From: Edaphochlamys debaryana
Taxonomy: Eukaryota; Chlorophyta; Chlorophyceae; Chlamydomonadales
Assembly: GCA_016858145.1 (NCBI GenBank)
Contig: JAEHOE010000132.1
Location: 248,001-312,000, forward strand
DNA: 64,000 nt
Direction of reading: 5' to 3'
Part shown: one piece after another, positions 43,237 through 53,900 of the stretch
How the letters are laid out: each line of letters starts with the position of its first letter
Position numbering within the stretch: position 1 is the first letter of the stretch
Notes under the pieces: generated by a model
What the model saw: the letters and a program-made list of their open reading frames with translations, nothing else
The model's database searches: none
Told to the model about the DNA's origin: nothing
Position numbers and translations under genes: made by a program

Positions 43237-46200
43237 ATGGCCCCGGCTCACCAACTCCGCGCTCGCGGCTGCTGCAGCCGCCTGCCGCTGCTCGCGGCTC
43301 TGCTGCTGTGCGGCGCGCTCGCAGCGGCGTCCGCGACCTTCACACCAATCCCAGGTGCGTGCTCAACGCGTCCCATGGTTTCAGCTAGCGGCCTCTCGCA
43401 CTCCTGCCGGCGCGTCCGCGCGTGTCGGCGCCGCCACGACACCTCGCGCCGCGTGCTCGCTCGTCACACACCTTCACCGCTTCCCTTGCTATCTCCTTAC
43501 TCCCTCGCTATCGACTCGAACCTTCCCGCATTGCTTGTGTGTGCGCGCAGGCCGCCGCGGCCTGCTCCAAGCGGGACGCGCCTCCGCCAGTGCGTCCGCG
43601 TCGGCGCTCGCTTCGGCGCTCGGCTCCGGAAATGTGAGTTGGCTGCGGCTGCCCAGGGCTCGTTGCTGCCCTCCCACCTGCATAGGCTGCTGACGCAAGG
43701 CTGCTGAGTGCAGGGCTGCTGAGTGCGTGCCTGTCCTCGGAAGCTGTTGTGACGCAGGGCACCCTATCCTGGCAGCGTGTGGCTGCCCTCCCGCCCCGCC
43801 GCTAGCGCAGCCTAGGTAGCGCCCACCCCTCCCCCCCGTCCCCCCGTCGCCCGTCTTCGCTTTGCTATCGTTCTTCTGCCCCTCGGTATACGGTACCTCA
43901 CCTGAGTGGCTCCCTCTCCGCCGCCGCCCCGCCAGGCCTCCGCCGCCGCCCGTGCGATCGCCTCCGCCACCTCCCAGGGATCTGCCGGCGCCTCCGCCGC
44001 CGCCAACGCCATCGCCTCCGCCGTAGCCTCCGGCGGCACCGCCGCCGCCTCCGCCACCGCCGACGCGCTGGCGCAGACCGTCGCTCAGGTGAGATCAGAT
44101 CTGGATTCAGATCCAGATCCAGGTCCAGGTCTGATCCGTCCTTGCTTGCTCGGATTCACGACTCCGCCGCAGCCTTCGCCCAGGGTCGCCGCCCTTCCCC
44201 AACCCCAAACCCCGTCCAACTGGACCTCCCCTCACCTTCCGTCCCCCCCCCCCACACACACACACCGGGCACACAGGGCAACGCCTCCGCCGCCGCGTCT
44301 GCCATCGCCGCCGCCGCGGCCTCCGGCGGCGCCGCCGCCACCGCCACCTCCTCAGCCCTGGCGCAGGTGGGTCTGGCCGGGATCCAGATCCAGGTCAGCA
44401 TCCGGATTCCCACCAGATCTTGGTCAAGATCTTGATCTGTTCCCCCTTGCCCTCCCACCGCCACCTCTTTGGCCCTGGCGCAGGCCTTCGCAAAGGGTGG
44501 CGCCACGTCCTCCGCCGTGTCTCAGGCTGTGGCCCAAGCCTACTCCCAGGTGAGTTGCGACATCGAGGGCATCCTAGCGGCAACCTGAAGCTTGTCGGCT
44601 AGCGGCAACTAGGGGCACCTAGGTACGTACACCTGTATTAGCACATGTGGGTCGAAGCGCGTGCCCTTGGGAACGGGGGGGCTCGGACCGTGGCAAGCCC
44701 TTCTCCTGCTCCCTCCTCTCACCCCGCCCGTCCCCCTTCTCTCATGATACGCCGTCGCCGCCTCAGGGCAACGGAACCGCCGTGTCCAACGTCCTGGCCT
44801 CCGCCCTCGCCTCCGCCGAGGCCTCCGGCAACGCCTCCGCCGCCGCCAGCGCCATCGCCAACGCCGTCGCCGCCGGCGGCAGCCAGGCCGCCGCCTTCAG
44901 CGAGGCCGTCGCCAGCGCGGTTGCCTCGGGCGGCTGCGGCGCGCTGGCCAACACACTCGCACGTGGGTGCCGTAGTCCGTTAGGTTATAGTAACCCTACC
45001 TGCCGTACCATCGTTGCATTACTAAACGCACGTGGCACTAGCCCACACCATGGGCGGCCTCGGGCGGCTGCGGCGGCACGCAGGCCAAAACGCTTGCACG
45101 CGGGCACCCCTGTCGTACTCGTCCTAGCCCCAACCCACATCGGCGTTTAGCTCCCAAACTCCTGGGCTTTGCCCTACCGGCACCTGAACGGCATCTGCCA
45201 TGCTAAGGCGTCCTCTGGCGACTAAGCGGGCCCCCAGCACTCAAGCGGTGAGCTGCCCCCGCCCAGCGGTCCCAGGCCCTGGGCGGGGGCAGCTCACGGC
45301 TGCGTGCGGGGGCTCGCTTAGTCGCCGAAGGTCGACTCTGCGAGACGGCGGGCTGCTTGGCTACATGTGTTCAGGGCTGCTCGTGTAAAGGCCAGGAAAA
45401 GCGTAGGCGCGGTAATTAGCCGGCCGGTCGTAGATACGGAACCGAAAGCCCCGGGAGCTGCTTGGCTACATGTGTGGGAGGCGGAGGCTGAGCGGCGGAG
45501 CGCGCGGGAGGGACCGGTTGGCGCTGGCTGGCTAGGCTGGCGGCTGGCTGCCCTGCCCTGTTTACGACCTGACTTGCCGTGCTTTGGTACGTGCCTGCCC
45601 CGCACGGCCCCCTACTTCTTTGGACTTTGGCATGCTGAATCTCCTGGGGAGGGCGGGGGACAGCCAGGGTCGGCAAGGAATGGTAGCGGGGATGTGTGGG
45701 GGCACTACCGAGAGCGTTATAACCTCCCCTGCCCCTCGCCACCTTACCCCCCCTCTCCCCCCCCCCGCAGAGGCCGAGGCGCAGGCCGAGGCTGCGGGCA
45801 ACGGCGATGCCTTCGCCAGCGCCGTGGCCTCGTCTGAGGCGGTGGCGGATTGCCTGCCGGAGGGGACCCCCGCGGGAGGTGGGTGGGGGGTGGTAGGGGC
45901 GCGTGTGGAGCAACCTGAGTCCATCGGGGTGGGAACGGACGAGCCCGCAGACATGTGTCTGGGAGCTGCCAAGGGCACTACCGGCAGCTGTTCAGCCATG
46001 TGGTTCAGCTCCCTGCACATGCGCTAGTGTGTCCAGCAATCCGCTGTGGTTCACGCACCAAGCCCCTCCCCCAATCCATCCACCCCCGCAGGCACCTCGT
46101 CCGTCCCGAGCCCGTCGCCCAGCCCCAAGCCCAGCCCCTCGCCTTCCCCGTCCCCCAAGCCCTCTCCCTCGCCGTCGCCCTCCCCCAAGCCTTCACCCTC

Positions 46201-48884
46201 ACCCTCCCCATCGCCATCCCCCAAGCCCAGCCCGTCCCCATCGCCCTCCCCCAAGCCCTCCCCCGCCACCACTTCCTCCACCCCTCCCTCCCCAACTCCC
46301 TCTGGTGCCTCTTCCTCCGCCTCCGCCTCCGCATTTGCATCCGCCGTTGCCTCCGGTAACGCCAACGCCGCCGCCTCGGCCCTCGCCTCGGCCTCCACAT
46401 CGGGCGGCGCTGCCAATGCCAACGCCAACGCCTTTGCGCAGGCGATCGCGCAGGGCGCCTCCACCGGTGAGGTTTGCGGACGACCTGGCAGTTGTGGCGG
46501 TTGGTGGTTGGTGGTTGGTGGGGTCGTTGCGTTGGCAAGAGTGGATGAGGGTTGCGCCAGTTGACTTACTCGGACCAAGGCCTGCTGCTGTCATCGATGT
46601 GATTGGGCCGACCCCTTTGACCCTCATCCCACATTTCCAAACAGCCTCCAGCCCTCCACCCCACCCCACCCCACCCCTTTCCGTCCCCGCAGCTCCCGGC
46701 ACCACCGCCTCGGTTCAGGTCCAGGGGGCTCCCATCACCCGCCGCCTTTCCCCAACCCACACCTGCTCCACCCCCCACCCCCCACAACCCCTCTCTCCGC
46801 AGCCCCCGGCACCACCGCCTCAGCGGTAGCTCAGGCCCTGGCCCAGGCGCAGGCCTCCGGCAACGCCGCCGCAGTGGCTCAGGCCATTGCCTCCGCCGCC
46901 GCGCAGGGGGGTAGCGCCGCCGCCAGCGCAGTGGCCCAGGTGGGGGGGGCCGGGGGGGCGGTGCATGGGGGGGGGAGGGCGCCTGGGGGCCCCGGGGGTG
47001 GGGCACTGCCGCAAATCCAAGGCTGGGCGCAGATCAAGGGACGGAAACGTGTAGGAATCCTGCCGTATCCTCCTGCCGTACCATGCTAGAACCCCCCCAA
47101 CCCACATCCCCAAACCCCCATCATCCACACTCCTCCATGACGGGCCTGGCCCAGGCCATCGGCAACGGCACCTGCCGTGCCCTGCCGTACTACTGTGCGC
47201 CGTACCGCGTTAAGATCCACTGATCCACATCCCTCCCCAAACCCCTGCTCCCCTATTCCTCAATCACAGGGCCTGGCCCAGGCCATCGGCAACGGCTCCA
47301 GCTCCGCCGCCGCCACCGCTCTGGCGCAGGCCGCCGCCAACGGCACCGGATCGGCCGCCGCCGACGCCGCGTCGCAGGTGGGGGCGGGGGGGGGCTGCCT
47401 GGGATTGTTCTATGGCGGGGCTGGGATTGGAGGGCTGCCGGGCGTTTGCCTGTTGCGTCCTGGCAGGGACGGGAGCCCAGTACTGTTAGGTGTGGTACGG
47501 GGGCACGGGGCCACGTGTGTGTGTGGGGGGGGGCCGAGGCGTGCAGAAGGTCTTGCATGGGCCAGAGGGGTCTGAGGGCGCTCAAGAGCAGGGTACTGTT
47601 GCATGCGCCTTATCGCCTCCTCACCTCGCTCGTGCCCCCATGCCGCAGGCTATCGCGACGGGCCTGGGTGCGGGGGGCTCCACCGCCTCTGCCACGGCAC
47701 AGGCGGTGTCTCAGGCTTACTCCCAGGTGGGGTGGGGTTTAGGAACTCAGGATTGGGTTTAGGATCGGAGAAGGGTGGTGGGAGGCGTACCTGGTGTTGC
47801 AAGGCCTCGTCCCTCAGGAGCCCCCAGTCCCTCATCACGCTCTCTCCTCCAACCCGCTCCTCTCCTCGCCAACGTCACAACCCCTCGCACCCCACCCCAC
47901 CGCATCTCGGCAGGGCAACAAGTCCGCCGTCGCCGCCGCAACCGCCAGCGCCATCGCCCAGGCCCAGTCTGCCGGCAAGGCCTCGGCGGCAGGCCAGGCC
48001 ATCGCCAGCGCGCTGACGGGCGGCGACCAGGGCCAGGCCACGGCGTTCTCGGCGGCGATCGCTAATGCGACCGCTGGGGGCTGCGGCGGCGTGTCCCAGG
48101 CTCTGGCAGGTGAGACCTCGAGGTGGATCTGGATTTGAGTTTGAAGTTTGGATCCAAGTTTGGAACTGGATTTAGGCTGGGCCAGGGGAGACGGGGTGCA
48201 CCGTGGCGACTTTGCGGCCGGACTCTGCTGCGGTCGACACCCTTTGCCCTGCTAGGGTACCGTGCGCGCTTCGTGGCTCTGATCTAGGTCCTGCACACAC
48301 ACACACACTTGATGACCTCCCCCGCTCGCTCCCCTCTTCCGTCTTTCACCCGGCCTGTTCCACCCTGCCCTGCCCCACCCTGCCCACCTCCCTCCTCAGA
48401 CGCCCGCGCCTCCGCCACCTCCGCCGGCGAGGCCGACGCCTTCGCCGAGGCCCTGGCCTCCTCCTCGGTGGCCTGCGCCTTCCCCGCCTGCGACCGCCGC
48501 TTCACGCCGGCCGACTGCTGCGGCGCGGGCAACGGGGCGGCGGTGGCGCGCGGCTCCTGCGGCTGCGTGGGGTGAGCACCGGGCTGGGGTTTGGGGGGTT
48601 TAAGCTGGGGGTGCAGCCGAAGGTGGCCGTGTGGAGGGGGGAGGGGCGTGAAAGGGGGGCCCAGGAGTTTGCCGCTACTCGCGGGCCTGCGGGGGCTCGC
48701 CCCCCGCGCGCACACACGTGCCAAAACACACACGCTTCCCCCCCTTTTCCCCCTTCCCCCCCGCAGTACCTTCTGCCGCTATTCGCTGGTCCGCGGCGAC
48801 TCCCCCGCCGTGTGGCAGAGCACCTTCGGCAACCTGCCGGGGCAGCCGGGGCAGGGCAGCAGCTGCGCGTGTGCCGCCGCCTAA
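43237..48884 (+). CDS. Secreted Ala/Ser-rich silk-like repeat protein (665 aa)
   Basis: Fourteen exons in phase: 43237-43354, 43551-43633, 43936-44088, 44277-44366, 44484-44549, 44767-44962, 45771-45878, 46092-46466, 46803-46939, 47270-47377, 47649-47726, 47914-48109, 48400-48571, 48767-48884. A signal peptide (LPLLAALLLCGALAAASA) precedes ASAAANAIASAVASGG-type repeats ending in QAVAQAYSQ. A (SPSPSPKP)n linker in exon 8 divides two halves with matching order: exons 3-7 parallel exons 9-13, exons 6 and 12 are both 196 nt, and exons 5 and 11 both end QAYSQ. The C-terminus is Cys-rich (CAFPACDRRF, DCCGAGN, CGCVGTFC, CACAAA). Composition recalls arthropod silk, probably by convergence. I do not recognise a family. 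Secretion to the matrix with hydroxyproline glycosylation of the linker is inferred. TGTAA follows at 49255. Confidence 0.8.
45372..45455 (+). repeat. Dispersed ~100-bp intronic repeat, copy 3
   Basis: In intron 6 of the Ala/Ser-rich gene, sense orientation. Shares CAGGGCTGCTCG, GCGCGGTAATTAGCCGGCCG and TAGATACGGAACCGAAAGCC with copies 1 and 2; more diverged in the middle. Confidence 0.7.
46687..46718 (+). repeat. Echo of exon 9 start, Ala/Ser-rich gene
   Basis: CCGGCACCACCGCCTCGG with its own CCGCAG acceptor precedes the real exon 9 (46803, CCGGCACCACCGCCTCAG). Using the echo as an exon would break the phase. Confidence 0.75.
47142..47171 (+). repeat. Echo of exon 10 start, Ala/Ser-rich gene
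   Basis: GGCCTGGCCCAGGCCATCGG plus eight more bases match the real exon 10 start (47270) with one mismatch, offset ~128 bp. The echo lacks an AG acceptor (it reads ATGACGG). Confidence 0.85.
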
Positions 48885-50966
48885 GCCGGCTTGCCTGCCC
48901 TGGAGTTACAGCAGCTGAGTGGCTGGGCAGCCCCTGAGTAGGCTCCTATAAGACTCCAGCGGATGCTTTCTTGGATGTGGGGGCCCAGCCGGCCTGCTGT
49001 TGCGAGGGGCCGTTGGTTAGCGATCGTTCTGGGCGTGGACTTGTGTTGCGTGCGCATTAGTGGTTGCGCGCACAAGCGAGGCGTGCATGTGTTGCTCAGG
49101 GGCATCGGAGCCGACAGCTGTTGCGGTCTCGAGATGGGGATGGTCGATGCGGCATGTGGGGGTGGATGGGTGGCGATGGGGGTGTGTTTGCAGAGGGCGA
49201 TTCGTATGCAGGTAGCGCGTCGGAAGGCTTCTGGCTCTCCGCCCTGTGCCCTCTTGTAACGCCCCGTGCACCGTGCACCGTGACCTGTGCCCGTACTCGT
49301 GTACACTCGAACTGTTCACTCTGGGGTGCGTGTCTTTCTGCCCGCCACGGCTGGCGCGGACATGTGAGCACCGGCAGGTGCCGTGTTTAGTTCCCGGCAT
49401 GCATATGATATCAGGATCGACCAGCTTGCCTCATTTTGGGGGGCCGGGCGGGGCCTGCCGGGGCAGGCGTAGGGGGGCCGGGGCAGGCTGATGGCCAGCG
49501 GCCCGGTACACCCGTGTACAGGGATCCTTGGGGGGCGCACTACCGTGGCACGGTACAGGCGAGTTATGAGTGACCAAGCAAGGCGCTGCAGTACCGGGCA
49601 GTACAGACGCCATGCAACTGCATACTGCACGGGCGCTGCCGTACATGATGCGAGTGGGCGGAGGCGCGTGGGAGCGGCGGTGCGTGGGGGGCGGGGGGAG
49701 GGAAGCGGCTGAGCCTACCTGCTGTGCTGAGCCTGCTGTGCTCCGCGCCTCCGCCACGCAGGCCGGGTGGGGCGATACCAGGTAGGGCGATACCGGGCAG
49801 CTAGACGCTGGCACAGACATGACAGGCTGCGGCAGTGCGGTGGGGTGCGGAGCGGTGCGGTGCCCGGGTGCGGGAGCTCTTGACAGAAGGAGGGCTCGAC
49901 CGATTGCAGGTAGAACAGCACCTACCCGCAGCGGGAAGAGACAAGGGAGTATTCCATTCGTTACACTCCGGACCGGACCGGACCGGACCAGGCTCGATGG
50001 CCACAGCGCGTGTGGGGCTGCTCCTTCACTTCTCACGCGCTGGCCCCGCGCCCACCCGCCACCCCCCACCCGCCCCCACCCCCACTTCACACTCCCGCCC
50101 CCTATGCCCAGCCGCTAGCAGACCTTACTTGTGCAGGATTGACATTTTAATTAGCCAGGCCTATCGGGCGCGCAGTGCTTTCGGGGCGCGCCTGCTCTCC
50201 CACAAGGACCTGACGCTATCTATCTACCAATGCCCCCGCCTTCTTGCCAGTACCCGCATTTATCAGTACCCGTGTCCGTACCTCCCTTTCCAGTACGCAC
50301 CCTCATCAGTACACTCTTCAGTATCCTGTCCTACCGCGCGCGGCTATCGGTCCTATCCTCTCCCCCACCGCCAGTCGTCCTGCTCTGACCTCCAAGCCTC
50401 GGGCAGCCATGGCCCCAACGCCGAGCGCAGCCTGGACCCAAGTGTTTGCGAGGGACCCAGCAAGGACCCAGCAGCAGCAGGCGAGGAGAGGACCTCGTCT
50501 AGCACCCGGCGAGGCTTGGGCGGCGTGCGGATCCGCCAGGGCTTGAGGCCTATCGCTTCGGTCAGCTCGGGCGCGGGCCTGTGGACGGATGCAGGGGGTG
50601 CAGCGTGGGACCGGGGTGGGACCGGGATGGGCTGACGGGACTACGGGATAGGGGACGTGAGCACGTATGTATGGGGGCAAGTAAGGGTGGGTGCTTGGGT
50701 AGGATGAGGAGCACTGCTCGCTGCTGAGAGGGATCGCCAGATTGCACGCGTGATGAGTGGTCCCGTGTCCTCTATCCGCCGTGCCCTGCTCCCCTGGGCC
50801 CGACCCTTGCCCCGGCCTAAGCCCTGGCCCCCAAGCCCTGGCCCCCTAAGCCCTGTCTCCACCGGTACGTGTCGACTTGCATGGATGGAACCTAGTAGTG
50901 GGCTTGCTTCCCCTGCCCCTGTCCCTTCCTCCCCGACCAGGCTCCCACCCACCCAGGCCCCCCGGC
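48885..50966. other. Convergent intergenic region
   Basis: Between the Ala/Ser-rich gene (plus) and the GT61-like gene (minus). No gene seen. It holds a TGTAA for the plus-strand gene (49255) and a minus-strand TGTAA (plus-strand TTACA at 49962-49966) that could serve the GT61-like gene about 1 kb past its stop. Confidence 0.45.
49255..49259 (+). terminator. TGTAA poly(A) signal, Ala/Ser-rich gene
   Basis: 371 bp downstream of the TAA at 48882-48884, on the coding strand. Confidence 0.5.
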
Positions 50967-53900
50967 TCACCGCATGCTGCCCCCCGGCTCCACCAGCCAC
51001 ATGAGATCGTTCTTCACCACAGCCTCCTCGTACAGATCCACGCTGCCCTTGATCTGTACGGCGGATCAGCATGGGAAGGTCATGAGGTCAGGGGGCACAG
51101 GACAAGGCGTCAGGGCGACTCTCCATCGGGAGCGAGAGACTGAGGTGGAGCGGCAGAGCTATCTAGATGGCGGCGGCGGGCACCCAGCAATAAAGCGCAC
51201 ATGGATCCATCCTGCCGCTAGGATCCGCGCGTGCATGGATCCGCGCGCACCTGCAGGATCCGCTCCAGGGGCGTTTTGAGCATGGGCCACTTGAGGTGCA
51301 CGTGCCGGTCCCGAGCCGCGAACGCGCCCCCCTCCAGCCCCGCCGCCTCCTGCTCCCCCGGCGGTGACAGCTCTGGGTCGTCCACGCACAAGCCCCAGAA
51401 GAAGTAGTGCTCGTACTTGCTCTGGTGCGCAATCTGTGCACAAGGCAGTTAGAAAGGTGGCAATCTAATGCACGCACCAACAGCGAAGGCTCCCCACTGC
51501 ACGCACTACATAACCCTCCCGTCCCCCCGCGCCCCGAGCGAGTCCGCCCTGCTGCGTACGTCTGCCCGTCCGTCCACCCTGGCTCACCGTCGGCTGCCAC
51601 TGGTTGGGCCACCCGCCGTGCTTGGTTCCGAACTCCCGCGGCCGGACCTCGAGCAGGGAGCTGCGCCGGGGCATGAAGGCGGCGTTCATGGCTGCGGGGG
51701 TGTGTGGGGGTGGGGAGGGAGGGAGGGAGGGAGGGAGGGGCAGGAAAGTTGGGCTGCGTGTGGGAGGGGAGGGGTGGGGAGGGGTGGGGAGGGGTGGGGA
51801 GGGGTGGGGAGGGGTGGGGAGGGGTGGGGAGGGGTGGGGAGGGGTGGGGAGGGGTGGGGAGGGTTAGGCAGGGTTAGGGGGTCCGCATCCAGATGCAAGG
51901 AGAGTGAAGGAACGGCGGCCAGGGTGCGCGGTGCAATGTTCGCTCAGAATGCACCACGGCGGAGAGCAGCCCCGCCGGCCCCAGTTTGATCCAGCTCCAG
52001 ATCTAGCACATCGGCACCCAGATCCAGATCCCGACGACCCAGATAAATTCAACCCCATGTCCAGAACACGACCCCGCGCCCGCTCCACGCACCTCCCGCT
52101 CCGTGGAAGGCCACGAGCACGTCTGCGTCCCCCACGGCCCTCAGGTCCTCCACCAGGGAGGCACCGAACGTGTGCAGCCGGCACTCCACCTTGATCTGCC
52201 GCCCATCGGGGCCGGGCAGCGGCGCCGCGGAGTTGCATTCCTGCGGGAGCGAGGGCGGGAGCATGATACGTCTAAAGAGAGTTGCGGGATGAAGACACTC
52301 GTAAGGCCGACTACCGCTGCGTGCGGTTAGGTCGCAGGTAGGTCCTACAGGTGTCTCGCTAGTCTCTGCCGTCGCGATGGACTCTTGCACGCACGCAAAT
52401 GTGCCTTCCATCCGGGCAGCCTCTACCGAGGGGCCAGCCAGGGTTCGAGCTATCTAGCAGGCCATCGCCTGCCCAGAGCCCACCAAGCCACCACCCACCC
52501 ACCCACCCTGAGCAGCTCATCCGAGTGCAGGAACTGCCGCGTGCCGCCGTACGGCCGGTGCTCGATGAGCACTTTGATCGTGTTGGGGGGGTTTGTGACG
52601 TTGGAGTGCCAGCGAGGACCCTGTGGGAAGGAAGCCGGCGGGGTGCAAGTCACGCGTGCAACAGCAGGTAGGGGGCAGGCCGTGGGTTTATTTCTGTACA
52701 GAACACATGTGGGCAAGGCTTGGCTTGGCTGCCGTCGGCGGGGCCATCAGAGGGCTGGGCGGCCCCGTCCCACCCGCCCATGTGAGCCTGTTCCGCACGG
52801 AATGGAAAGACTGATCTCTGCAGGAAAGTGAACTTGCCTTGGGCGGGGGGCCGCCGGGCTTTGCGGCGTAGTACTCGTAGATGTCCTCCGCCGTACGCAC
52901 GACCTCGGGGTAGCTCCCGCCCTGTACGACACACGTGCGGCAAGGTTGCATGTGAGGTGTACTGAGGTGTGCTGGGGTACGCATACGAGCTAGCACGGCA
53001 GTCAGCCGCCCCCAAGCAACACGTGCGCACCTGTAGCCTGCCCACGATCATGCGCTCAAAGCAGCGCACCGCCACGCCCTCCGCCGTGTGGTTACTGGGG
53101 GTGCCCTCCGGCAGGGGCCGGGAGAACTCCCGCCACGTGGTGGGCTCGTAGCTGCGGGCCAGCGGGGGGCGGTACGACAAGCCATGTGGTTGTACGACAG
53201 GTGCTGTACTGCACATTCGCGGCAGCTCACTTCATGGCCAAGGGGGCGGGATCATTGCTCTTGAGTGGTACTCCCTGAGTCCCTTGCAGGGGGGGGCATA
53301 TCTGCGTACGACAAGTGCTGTACGACAGGTGCACATGTCTGTACGGCAACTCACATGGAGAGGGGCCGCAGGAGATCGATGTTGAACGGGTCGGCGGGCA
53401 TATTCGGCGGCAAGCCCACCAAATACGTCATGTTACGGCTCAGCGCCTTGATCTCCTGATGTAACGGATGATCACGCGTTTGGGAGTGAGCATGGGACGA
53501 CGGCGGATGTCGGCGGTTCGAGGGTCCTTGGGCCTTAGGGGCGGCATCTAGAAACCCCGGCTAAGGCCCCGGCCTTCAGGGCCTGATGACTCTCCATCAA
53601 CAGCCGGACACCCTAGGAGCCCCTGCTGCAAACCCCCTCACTCTCCGATAGGGGGGGCCATTAAGCACCGCTCGCGGGGGCTGCACCACCCCTTACAAGG
53701 GACGGCCTGTCCCCTACCGGTGCCGGTACGCAACCCTGCTGGGAGCCCCCGCCAAACCCCACACCTGCACCAGCAGCTTCCTTTCCCTCCCCATGGCTGG
53801 ATGTGGACCGATACGTGCGCTTGCCTGGAATCGGTGGATGATGCTGGGCGTGCGGATAAAGTACTCGCTGCAGGGTTCAGGCCGAGGATAGGGGCACACG

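Noticed and set aside
46692..46718. Extra exon APGTTASVQ in the Ala/Ser-rich gene
   Set aside because: Including it breaks the reading phase into exon 9; it is better explained as a partial duplicate of exon 9's start.
53160..53250. Echo of the 53355-53455 exon end in the GT61-like gene
   Set aside because: Only a loose CTCCAT/GCCATGAAGTGAG resemblance; too weak to separate from chance.
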